A stretch of DNA of 17,435 bases, taken from Bacteroidota bacterium. Lineage in GTDB: Bacteria > Bacteroidota > Ignavibacteria > Ignavibacteriales > Ignavibacteriaceae. The notes under the pieces were generated by a model, which searched no databases, had not been told where the DNA came from, and saw only the letters and a program-made list of their open reading frames with translations. The position numbers and the translations under genes were made by a program. The stretch is taken from assembly GCA_022567875.1 (NCBI GenBank), contig JADFGB010000003.1, forward strand, positions 1-17,435, given 5' to 3'. Every line of letters starts with the position of its first letter. The first letter of the stretch is position 1. Below, piece by piece: positions 1 to 7,354 of this stretch.

Positions 1-2222
1 AAGTGAAAGTTCGGTTGGGGTCCCGAAGCTCTGGATACAGCTTGACAGTGGCAACGTAAAAAGCGGGCAAATCTCTGCATATGTGCTTTATGATGTAGAA
101 TTGCACAATTCGTCCAAACTTAGCATGAAGTCCAATTTTAAAGCAACCACAGGAACTATCTCTGTATATAATTCCAAAATTTCAATTAAATCAATTAATA
201 TGACATTTAGCCAAACATTTGGGCAAAGTACAATATGCTTAAATATACAATGCTCACCTTGATCTCAAGACTTTGTAGGCTGATCCATAGTAACGGACTC
301 CATTTACAGATATTGAATTTGCTGTAAATAACTCCCCCGCCATTAGACCACCTACCGGTATTAAAAGGCTATTTTCATGATATAAATAAATAAACCGAGA
401 TAATTAGACATAATTCATTTAAATTGGAAAATCTTACAGATACTTACAGATACTTCTACACACTGAAAGACAATTATATACATACTCGTTATGCACATAG
501 ATAATTACAGATAATTATAGATAATTATAGAAATTATAGAAATGTATGGATAAGTTTAGATAATGATAGATACTTGTAGATATGTCTAGATAATAACAGA
601 TAAATATAGATAAATAGATAAGCACTCACTCTGGGTATCTCCTCCGAAGTATAGTGGGGTAATCAGCTGGCTTCACCTTTTTTGTCTTCCCAAATATAAG
701 CAATGTACATGTACCACGGACATGGATAGTTTCCCGTAGTCTTTGAACTGCCTCCTTTCCAAAGCTCTTCGCTCCACATTCAAACATTTTGGTACTAAAC
801 TGAATTATGGATTATTAAAAATCTACATAATATAATACTTTAACATATTATACTTACTTCAACTATTCTTGGGTTGCGTTTATCCTGCATGTTATTTAAT
901 TCTGCCTGCTCCAAAACTGGGAGAGTCCTCACACACTGTGAGCCAAACACAAAGCTCTTTTCAGGACCTCGTGTGCCATGTATGAATTTTTTAGTGTACC
1001 CCAACATATTTTCATATGGGTAACACCAAAATCCCCACATTGGTCCAAAGCGGGAACAAGAAGTGCTAAGGTGATGGGACACCATATGTATATTCATGAC
1101 CACATTGTTTTTTCCATAGTGTTGCCGATATTCCATCCCAAATTCGACTAGAATTTGCCTAGCTCGTTCTAAATCATCTGTCGAAAATTCCCCTCCTATC
1201 AACAAGGTAATCCCCTGCACCAGCTTTTCCAAGGTTCGGAACTCGTTTTGGGGTAAAAACCCTTGCATAATAGGAACTGCCAAGTACAGCAGCCAGTTTT
1301 GCCACTCATTTGCTGCATATTTAATAACATGCAAATATAAAGATAATGATCGCCGATAATGGTTACAGATATTACGCACAATCACAGATGTTACAAGCCT
1401 AGATAATAACCAAATAACAATGTGATGAGACCCAAATAATATAAACAACAAACTCCATAAGTAGACAATTAAGCTAGAGGGAACATATTGTAGAAAAATA
1501 AATAGATTAAATTAAAAAGTGTCTATTATTTTTATCTATTCGTATCTATTATTATCTATTATTATCTACTGGTATCAATGGTTGTCTAATATTATCTACA
1601 TAAATAACAGATAATAATATAGACGATAAAGTGAAGAATTAAATATGTCGTCACGTACATTTAAAATGAGCCATATTTTTTTTAAAACCTCTCGGTAAAC
1701 GGGTGAATTCATGGGGAACCTGCTTGGATATCTCTTGTATCGCTTCGTCGATTTCTTTCAACACGTTTCGCAAGCTGAATGTGAATTTTGAGTATGAACT
1801 TTTAAACCACAATTCTACCAACTTCTTTACAACCCCCAGAAAAACCCCATGCATGGCATCAACAACAAAGTCAAGTATGAAATTGAATCCACATCGTCTG
1901 AGGTGGAAAAATGGTGATATTCCATTAACACCATATTTGTCCTGTATATGATAATATAAGCTTAAATAATTCAATTTCCAAATCTACAATTTTTATGTAC
2001 ATAAATAATTTAATGTGTATTTAACAGTTTTGTAATCTTTTTCAATACCTGTGCTGCATACCGCTCTATATTAGCCATATCCCTTATGGTCAGTTCAAGC
2101 CGTCTCCTCCTAAAGGTAGTAGCTGTTGGATAGTATATATGTCTCTTTGACTTGCTATAACATCCCCTTATGTGGCAATAGTAGCATCCATAGTATGCAT
2201 TGAAACCACTCAATTTCTGAAT
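1..2222 (-). CDS. CACTA/Tnp2-type transposase, spliced, 3' part of gene (partial)
   Basis: DNA transposase of the eukaryotic CACTA (En/Spm) superfamily, which excises and reinserts its own element. I place six exons on the minus strand: 2222-2049, 1941-1659, 1312-858, 799-630, 368-258 and 161-1 (runs off the window). Each intron starts GT (for example GTAAGT after 858, GTGAGT after 630, GTACGT after 1659) and ends AG, and all five junctions keep phase, giving about 451 open codons. Exon 1 has GFNAYYGCYYC, like the Cys-rich part of Transposase_21 (Tnp2). Exon 2 has DAMHGVFLGVVKKLVELWF, the conserved D-x-M-H/LGVVK motif. The exon 2/3 splice recreates the family motif HFKSNEWQNWLLY. Exon 3 carries a DUF4218-like block (NIHMVSHHL, then FGPMWGF, YPYENMLGY). 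Exons 5-6 hold VNGVRYYGSAYKVL and KFGRIVQFY, as in the C-terminal region of these proteins. The 5' part is absent, cut by the junction near 2404. The host eukaryote cannot be named. Exon edges are inferred, not transcript-tested. Confidence 0.8.
430..621. repeat. degenerate ~10-bp GATA-type minisatellite in transposase intron (369-629)
   Basis: From about 501 the sequence is a run of units of the form TAGATAATNA: TAGATAATTA is repeated, followed by variants such as TAGATAATGA, TAGATACTTG, TAGATATGTC and TAGATAAATA. Earlier copies (ACAGATACTT) lie at 430-455. Unit spacing is about 10 bp, with some units of 9 or 11. The array fills most of the intron between exons 4 and 5. Confidence 0.75.
1515..1632. 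repeat. second GATA-type array, orientation switches inside
   Basis: This array lies in the 346-nt intron 1313-1658. It reads as TATCTATT/ATTATCTA units from about 1520 to 1600, then flips to AGATAATAATATAGA from about 1607 to 1627. The unit is the same as in the array at 430-621. The rest of this intron (1316-1510) shows no gene or repeat that I can recognise. Confidence 0.7.
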
Positions 2223-2255
2223 CTGCATGCATGATATTGTTTTTAAGCAAAGGAT

Positions 2256-2402
2256 AAAGATGGATAATCTTGGATAATCATTATAGATAATACTGGATAA
2301 TAATGTATAATAGGGGAATAAGGGATAATAATGGATAATAAAGGATAATATTATCCATACGCTATTCTTTTTATCCTTTTTTATCCTTTATTATCCGTAC
2401 GT
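2256..2402. repeat. GGATAATA array with fold-back centre at the chimeric edge
   Basis: Units of GGATAATA, GGATAATC and GGATAATAAT run from about 2260 to 2350. The array then inverts to TTATCC and ATCCTTT units at 2351-2396. The turning point is the perfect 14-nt palindrome GGATAATATTATCC at 2343-2356. It lies upstream of the first visible transposase exon, so it is probably intronic. Its right end shares a 19-nt string with the start of the bacterial DNA. Confidence 0.7.
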
Positions 2403-2403
2403 C

Positions 2404-4869
2404 ATTCTTTTTATCCTTTTTTTATCTGTTATTCCCATTTTTGGACAGACAACAAAAAACACATATAAAATTTTAGGTATTGCTGTACAAGGAAATAAAT
2501 CTGCCGATGCAGCTACAATTATTGCTAACAGTGGAATTAAGGAAGGTGATGAAATATTAGTCCCCGGCGATAAGACTATGAACGCAATTCGACAACTTTG
2601 GACTCTTAACATTTTTTCTGATATAAAGATTATAATTGAGAAACAAGTGGGTGACGGTGTTTTTCTTTTAATAAAAGTTAATGAATATCCAAGAGCAGAG
2701 AATGTAGTTTATTTGGGGAATGATGAAATAGACACTGAAGATATTGAAGAGTTGAATAATTTTTTTAGAGGCCAAATTTTAAAACCTCAGGAAGTAGAAA
2801 GATTGAGAGAAAAAATTATTAAACTTTATGCAGAAGAGGGATATTTAAATGCTAAAGTTACATCACAAAATTTTATTTACTTTACAGCTGATACTTCTCA
2901 AGATGGAATTTCTGTTACCTGGCGAAATGAAAAAGATTTTGCGGATGAATATAAACTTGACTATGATTTTGACGACAGTAGAACAATAAATAATTTAATA
3001 TATAGAATTAAAGATAGAATTTTATTGCGTTTTTTAATTACAGAAAACGATCAAATTACAGTAAGACATATTATTTTTAAAGGTAATAACTCAATTGATT
3101 CAGATGACCTAAAAGATGTAATGAGTGAAATAAATGAAGCAAAATGGTGGAAATTTTGGAGTGGTTCTAAATATGACCCAAAAGGATTAATAAGTGACGA
3201 AAAAGATATAGTTAATTATTATATGGCTAAAGGTTATAGAGACGCCGAAGTATATTCCGATTCATTAATATTTTTGAATGATAAAAAAGATGTTACAGTT
3301 CTTATTAATATTGATGAAGGTCCAATATATCACATAAGGGATATTATATGGGAAGGTAATACTATTTATAGCGACGATTTCCTTAATTCAAGATTGAATT
3401 TTAAAAAAGGCGATATATATGACTTTGAAAGATTAGAACAAAATTTAAGAGGTAACGATTCACAATCCGATGTTTATTCTCTGTATTTAGACAATGGTTA
3501 TTTAATGTTTAATTTAGATAAAATAGAAAATAGAATTCCAGGTGATTCAATAGATGTTTCTATAAGAATACAGGAAAAACATAGATTTAGGGTAGGTAAA
3601 GTTAGTATTGCCGGTAATGATAAGACGATGGACAATGTTATAAGAAGAGAATTATTTACTATACCCGGTGATTATTTTAACAGAGGTTTGCTGCTCCGAA
3701 GTGTTCAACAATTAGCTAATCTTAAATATTTTAATGTACAAAAGCTATATGGCCCTGAAGGTATATCTACCGGACTTGCTAACGACAGTACAGTTGATGT
3801 AGCTTTTAATGTTGAGGAAAAATCAAGCGATTTCTTAAATGCTTCAATAGGTTTCAGCGGTAGTTTTGGTCTGAGCGGTGCCGTAGGCTTTACATTATCT
3901 AATTTTTCTCTTGCACATCCATTTGCTTTAGGTGCCGGACAAATATTAAGTTTTAATTGGCAGTTTGGCGTTGGCAGTCGTTTTCGAACTTTTACTATTG
4001 GTTTTACTGAACCCTGGCTTTTTAATACGCCTACCCTTGTAGGATTTCAAGTTTTTGATACTCGGCAGCAGTTTATTTTTGACCTAAGACAAACTGGTGG
4101 TTCAATAACTTTTGGTAGAAGGCTAAAATGGCCTGACGATTTTTTTAATTTTAGAGGTTTATTTAAATATCAAAGAAATGATGTGATCTCTGGTGGTGGA
4201 AATTTCAGAGAAGGTAAAACTCAAGAATTTACACTTGGTACAACTATTTCTAGGAGAAATGTTGATAACCCTATTTTCCCTTCTTTAGGTTCTAATTTAG
4301 TTTTTGATGCACAAATTTCCGGTGGCCCTTTTCTGCCAGGCGATGTTGATTACTTTAAAATTAATTTTAAAACAGAGTGGTACAGAAGATTATTTAATTC
4401 AAATAGAATTACATTATATACTGCTGCTGATTTAGGCTACTTAAAAGAAATTGAAGCTGGAACTCCAATTCAACCTTTCGAATTTTTTTTTATGGGTGGA
4501 AATGGACTGGTCATAGCCACTACATCTTTAAGAGGTTATTTGGATAGATCAATAGGACCTCAAAATTCAAATGGAAATGTAATTGGCGGAAGAGTAATGA
4601 CAAAATATACTGCTGAGCTTAGAGTAGCAGTTACTTTAGAGCCAATACCATTTTATATTCTAGCATTTGTTGAAGCCGGAAATGTATTTCAAAATATTGA
4701 AACAACTGATCCGTTTGACTTGAGACGTTCTGCCGGTTTTGGTGCAAGACTATTAATAAATCCAATTGGTTTAATTGGATTTGATATAGGTTACGGTTTT
4801 GATAGAAAAATTGTTGACGGGTTTGAACCTAGTTGGGAATTCCATTTCCAATTTGGTAAAGGATTTTAA
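2404..4869 (+). CDS. bamA: BamA, outer-membrane beta-barrel assembly protein (start codon lost)
   Basis: Central subunit of the BAM complex, which folds beta-barrel proteins into the outer membrane. The reading frame is open well upstream of the first ATG at 2578: from 2404 it reads a hydrophobic signal peptide ending IPIFGQ, then a first POTRA domain, so 2578 is internal. No usable start codon lies between the last upstream stops (2326-2331) and 2404, so the true start was lost at the junction. Five POTRA units are marked by repeated GN-turn motifs: VQGNKSAD (about 2488), VYLGNDEID (about 2707), IFKGNNSID (about 3073), IWEGNTIYS (about 3343) and VSIAGNDK (about 3601). A 16-strand-type barrel follows from about 3830 to the end, with the L6 loop motif SLRGYLDRSIGP near 4530 and a C-terminal Phe as in BAM substrates. 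A 38-nt gap separates it from the first skp gene. The family is certain; only the N-terminus is incomplete. Confidence 0.95.
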   Translation: MLFILFLSVIPIFGQTTKNTYKILGIAVQGNKSADAATIIANSGIKEGDEILVPGDKTMNAIRQLWTLNIFSDIKIIIEKQVGDGVFLLIKVNEYPRAENVVYLGNDEIDTEDIEELNNFFRGQILKPQEVERLREKIIKLYAEEGYLNAKVTSQNFIYFTADTSQDGISVTWRNEKDFADEYKLDYDFDDSRTINNLIYRIKDRILLRFLITENDQITVRHIIFKGNNSIDSDDLKDVMSEINEAKWWKFWSGSKYDPKGLISDEKDIVNYYMAKGYRDAEVYSDSLIFLNDKKDVTVLINIDEGPIYHIRDIIWEGNTIYSDDFLNSRLNFKKGDIYDFERLEQNLRGNDSQSDVYSLYLDNGYLMFNLDKIENRIPGDSIDVSIRIQEKHRFRVGKVSIAGNDKTMDNVIRRELFTIPGDYFNRGLLLRSVQQLANLKYFNVQKLYGPEGISTGLANDSTVDVAFNVEEKSSDFLNASIGFSGSFGLSGAVGFTLSNFSLAHPFALGAGQILSFNWQFGVGSRFRTFTIGFTEPWLFNTPTLVGFQVFDTRQQFIFDLRQTGGSITFGRRLKWPDDFFNFRGLFKYQRNDVISGGGNFREGKTQEFTLGTTISRRNVDNPIFPSLGSNLVFDAQISGGPFLPGDVDYFKINFKTEWYRRLFNSNRITLYTAADLGYLKEIEAGTPIQPFEFFFMGGNGLVIATTSLRGYLDRSIGPQNSNGNVIGGRVMTKYTAELRVAVTLEPIPFYILAFVEAGNVFQNIETTDPFDLRRSAGFGARLLINPIGLIGFDIGYGFDRKIVDGFEPSWEFHFQFGKGF

Positions 4870-4907
4870 TTATTTTTTTTATATAAAAACAATAACAGGT
4901 GATAATA

Positions 4908-5429
4908 GTGAAAAAGAACTTAATAATAATTGTTGCAATATTTTTGTTTGGAACAGCAGGCTTTGGACAAGTAAAAATAGGTTATGTAGATTCCCAAATA
5001 ATTCTACAACAGTTACCAGAAGCAATAAAAGCCCAGGGTGATTTAGATGCTCTTACTAACAAATGGAGTGCTCACATTGACAGTTTGACAATAGAGTTGC
5101 AAAATGATTATACTGCTTATCAAAAGAATGCAAAAAAGTTTAAGAAAAAGCAACTTGAAAAGGAGCAAAAAAAGTTAGTTGAAAAACAAAAAAATATTGA
5201 CAACTATAAAAATGTTAAATTTGGTCAGCCTAATGGTGAAATATACAGAAGGAATGATGAAATTTTTGGACCAGTTAAAAAGAAAGTTTATAATGCAATT
5301 AAAGACGTTGCAAAATCTGAAAATATGCAATTTATTTTTGACAAAACAGGTAACGCAATTCTATTATATGGTGATCCTACATACGATGTTACATACAAAG
5401 TTCTAGATAGATTAAAAACCGGTAAATAA
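4908..5429 (+). CDS. Skp/OmpH family periplasmic chaperone, copy 1
   Basis: Periplasmic holdase that carries unfolded outer-membrane proteins to BamA. I choose the GTG at 4908 over the in-frame GTG at 4899: an AGGTGAT-like ribosome site at 4897-4903 lies at the right distance, and the protein then begins MKKNLIIIVAIF, a normal signal peptide with likely cleavage after Gly20 (GFG/Q). The mature protein starts QVKIGYVDS, the conserved first strand of OmpH. The long Lys/Glu/Gln-rich middle (about residues 65-105) is the expected coiled-coil tentacle, and the C-terminal FIFDKTGN and LLYGDPTYDVT segments form the body domain. The length of 173 codons is normal for Skp. It sits just after bamA and before a second copy, the usual Bacteroidota arrangement. 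Confidence 0.9.
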   Translation: MKKNLIIIVAIFLFGTAGFGQVKIGYVDSQIILQQLPEAIKAQGDLDALTNKWSAHIDSLTIELQNDYTAYQKNAKKFKKKQLEKEQKKLVEKQKNIDNYKNVKFGQPNGEIYRRNDEIFGPVKKKVYNAIKDVAKSENMQFIFDKTGNAILLYGDPTYDVTYKVLDRLKTGK

Positions 5430-5472
5430 ATTTTTACTTAATATTTTATTTTACGTTCTTATAATAAATAAA

Positions 5473-5490
5473 TTCCTTTTTTAAAAGGAA
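5473..5490 (+). promoter_or_regulatory. small hairpin overlapping the terminator stem
   Basis: TTCCTTTT and AAAAGGAA flank two T residues and can pair as a 7-bp AT-rich stem with a 4-nt loop. Its last bases (5487-5490) are shared with the left arm of the stronger hairpin at 5489-5518, so the two cannot form fully together. It may simply be chance in AT-rich DNA. Confidence 0.25.
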
Positions 5491-5523
5491 GGGAGATAAA
5501 AACATTTTATTCTCCCTTTTCTA
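5489..5523 (+). terminator. probable intrinsic (or partial) terminator between the two skp genes
   Basis: AAGGGAGA (5489-5496) pairs with TCTCCCTT (5511-5518). Beyond one bulged T the stem extends by a further A/T-rich stretch (5497-5501 with 5505-5509), leaving a 3-nt loop. The stem runs into TTTTCTATTTT. This is the only clear G/C-containing hairpin in the 219-nt gap 5430-5648. It could end most transcripts from bamA-skp1 or reduce read-through to the downstream lpx genes. Confidence 0.6.
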
Positions 5524-5648
5524 TTTTAAATATCTCTGAAAATTATATCATCATTTTAATCATGAATTATACATCAGAAATTCTTAGCTTATATTATTGA
5601 TTCCAAAATATTTTACGCCTTTATTATAACATTAAACAAGGGTAAGTA

Positions 5649-6167
5649 ATGAAAAAATTATTTTCTTTAATCATTATTTTTTTAATTTTTCTATCAAGTT
5701 TTTCTCATGCACAATTAAAGATTGGCTATGTTGATTCCGAGACTATAATACAGAAATTACCTGATGCACAAGATGCCCGTCAGAAACTTGATAATTTGAT
5801 AGGCGGTTGGAGAACAGAATTAATAAAAATGCAAAGTGAGTTAAAAAATAAACAAGCTGATTTTGAAAAGAAGAAATTAATAATGTCTGAGAAAATAAAA
5901 AAAGAAAAAAATGATGAACTGTTAGTATTATCACGTTCAATAGACTTGTTCCGAAACAGGAAATTTGGAACCAGAGGTGAGCTTTACCAAAAGCAAGATC
6001 AATTTATGAAGCCAATTCAGAACAAAATATTTACTGCTATTAAAGAGGTTGCCGAGGAAGAAAATTTAGATTTTGTTTTTGATAGAACGAGCGATGTTAC
6101 TTTACTTTATGCTAAAGAACAATATGATATTACCAACTTAGTACTTGAAAAATTAAAATTGGAATAG
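5649..6167 (+). CDS. Skp/OmpH family periplasmic chaperone, copy 2
   Basis: Second Skp-like chaperone, a tandem paralogue of the gene ending at 5429. The ATG at 5649 has AGGGTAAGTA directly upstream as ribosome site. The signal peptide MKKLFSLIIIFLIFLSSFSHA is probably cleaved after Ala21 (SHA/Q). The mature start QLKIGYVDSETIIQKLPDA closely parallels copy 1 (QVKIGYVDSQIILQQLPEA), and the ends FVFDRTSDVTLLY and FIFDKTGNAILLY also correspond. The central region (about residues 60-105) is Lys/Glu-rich coiled coil. With 172 residues it has the normal family length. The stop is only 6 nt before lpxD, so it is probably cotranscribed with the lipid A genes. Confidence 0.92.
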   Translation: MKKLFSLIIIFLIFLSSFSHAQLKIGYVDSETIIQKLPDAQDARQKLDNLIGGWRTELIKMQSELKNKQADFEKKKLIMSEKIKKEKNDELLVLSRSIDLFRNRKFGTRGELYQKQDQFMKPIQNKIFTAIKEVAEEENLDFVFDRTSDVTLLYAKEQYDITNLVLEKLKLE

Positions 6168-6173
6168 CATTTA

Positions 6174-7235
6174 ATGGAGATTAAAATATCGCAACTTGCT
6201 GAATTAATTAATGGGGAAATTGATGGAGACCCTAACTTAATAATTACTAATCTTGCCGGAATAGATGAAGCAAGAAATGGAGACTTAACTTTTCTTTATA
6301 TGCCTGTATATGAAAAATATTTTAATACTACTAAAGCATCTGCAATAATTATAAAACCTGATTTTCATAAAACTAGAGAAGATATTACAACTATAAAGAC
6401 TAAAGAACCCGATAAGGCCCTAGCAAAAATCATTGTTACATTTTTCAAACCGGAATTAAAAATAACAGGAATAGATAAAACTGCGTATGTAGACATAAAT
6501 GCTATAATTGGAAAAAACGTTACACTCGGTAAAAATGTAGTTATATCAGCTGGTTGTAAAATTGGAAATAACTCAATAATTCTTCATAATACTGTCCTAC
6601 TGGATAATGTTGAATTAGGGCAAGATACATTAATTTATCAAAACGTAAGTATAAGAGAAAACACAAAAATAGGGAACAAAGTAATAATTCATTCCGGTAC
6701 AGTTATTGGTTCAGATGGTTTCGGCTTTAATCCAGATGAAAAAGGAATTTATCACAAAGTACCTCAAATTGGAAATGTTATAATTGAAGATGATGTTGAA
6801 CTGGGCTCTAATGTATCAATTGACAGAGCTGCTATAGGATCAACAATTATAAAAAGAGGTGTAAAAGTTGATAACCTCGTTCAAATAGCTCACAACGTAG
6901 TAATAGGAGAAGATACTGTAATTGTCTCCCAGACAGGAATTTCAGGCAGCACAAAAATAGGTAATAATTGTATATTAGCTGGACAAGTAGGTGTTATAGG
7001 ACATTTAGATATAACCGATAATGTAATAATTATGGCTCAATCAGGGATTTCAAAATCAATTAAAAAACCCGGCAAATATTTTGGGTCTCCTGCAAAGGAT
7101 TTACATACTGCCTTACGTTTAGAAGCACACATCAGAAACCTACCTGATTATGCTGAAAAAATAAAAAGCTTAGAAAAAGAGATGAAAAATTTTAAGGAAA
7201 TGTTAAATAAAAAGAATAATCAAAACATAAAATAA
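6174..7235 (+). CDS. lpxD: LpxD, UDP-3-O-acyl-glucosamine N-acyltransferase
   Basis: Third step of lipid A synthesis: it adds the N-linked hydroxyacyl chain from acyl-ACP to UDP-3-O-acyl-glucosamine in the cytoplasm. The 353 residues comprise an N-terminal uridine-binding domain (about 1-100, with GDLTFL at 36-41), a left-handed beta-helix of hexapeptide repeats (about 101-315, many [IV]G-x4 turns) and a C-terminal Lys-rich helix. His240 in [14 protein letters not shown] aligns with the catalytic His of E. coli LpxD, and GSDGFGF (179-185) is the family's phosphopantetheine/substrate loop. It starts 6 nt after skp copy 2 with no strong ribosome site, which suggests translational coupling. The 119-nt gap that follows (7236-7354) shows no convincing terminator. 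Confidence 0.95.
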   Translation: MEIKISQLAELINGEIDGDPNLIITNLAGIDEARNGDLTFLYMPVYEKYFNTTKASAIIIKPDFHKTREDITTIKTKEPDKALAKIIVTFFKPELKITGIDKTAYVDINAIIGKNVTLGKNVVISAGCKIGNNSIILHNTVLLDNVELGQDTLIYQNVSIRENTKIGNKVIIHSGTVIGSDGFGFNPDEKGIYHKVPQIGNVIIEDDVELGSNVSIDRAAIGSTIIKRGVKVDNLVQIAHNVVIGEDTVIVSQTGISGSTKIGNNCILAGQVGVIGHLDITDNVIIMAQSGISKSIKKPGKYFGSPAKDLHTALRLEAHIRNLPDYAEKIKSLEKEMKNFKEMLNKKNNQNIK

Positions 7236-7354
7236 AGACTTTATCAAGCATACTACCTCTATATTTATTGTATTTCAGCCCCCATCTTACTATTTTGAAA
7301 AATCATTTTCATCCGTTTATTAATGATATTAAAACGAAAAACTAGGATATATAA

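Larger units (their letters stand above)
1..2403 (-). mobile_element. fragment of a eukaryotic CACTA-like DNA transposon
   Basis: The whole left piece is accounted for by the transposase exons, their introns and short repeat arrays. Neither terminal inverted repeat nor a target-site duplication is visible, so the element continues past position 1 and is cut on the other side by the bacterial junction near 2404. The family assignment rests on the protein motifs only. Confidence 0.55.

Noticed and set aside
1703..1951. Plus-strand 82-codon frame opposite the transposase
   Set aside because: It is antisense to a well-supported exon and has no recognisable domain.
430..2402. CRISPR array or telomere-like repeat
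   Set aside because: The units are about 10 bp, degenerate, without unique spacers and lying in introns; they do not match a CRISPR or a known telomere unit.
2578..2580. ATG 2578 as the bamA start
   Set aside because: The frame is open upstream and encodes a signal peptide and most of the first POTRA domain; starting at 2578 would remove both.
4899..4901. GTG 4899 as the start of the first skp gene
   Set aside because: It overlaps the likely ribosome site, while GTG 4908 gives a standard MKK signal peptide at proper spacing.
7236..7354. Small gene or terminator between lpxD and lpxC-fabZ
   Set aside because: There is only a short ATAAAG/CTTTAT match with a one-base loop and no open frame with a ribosome site.
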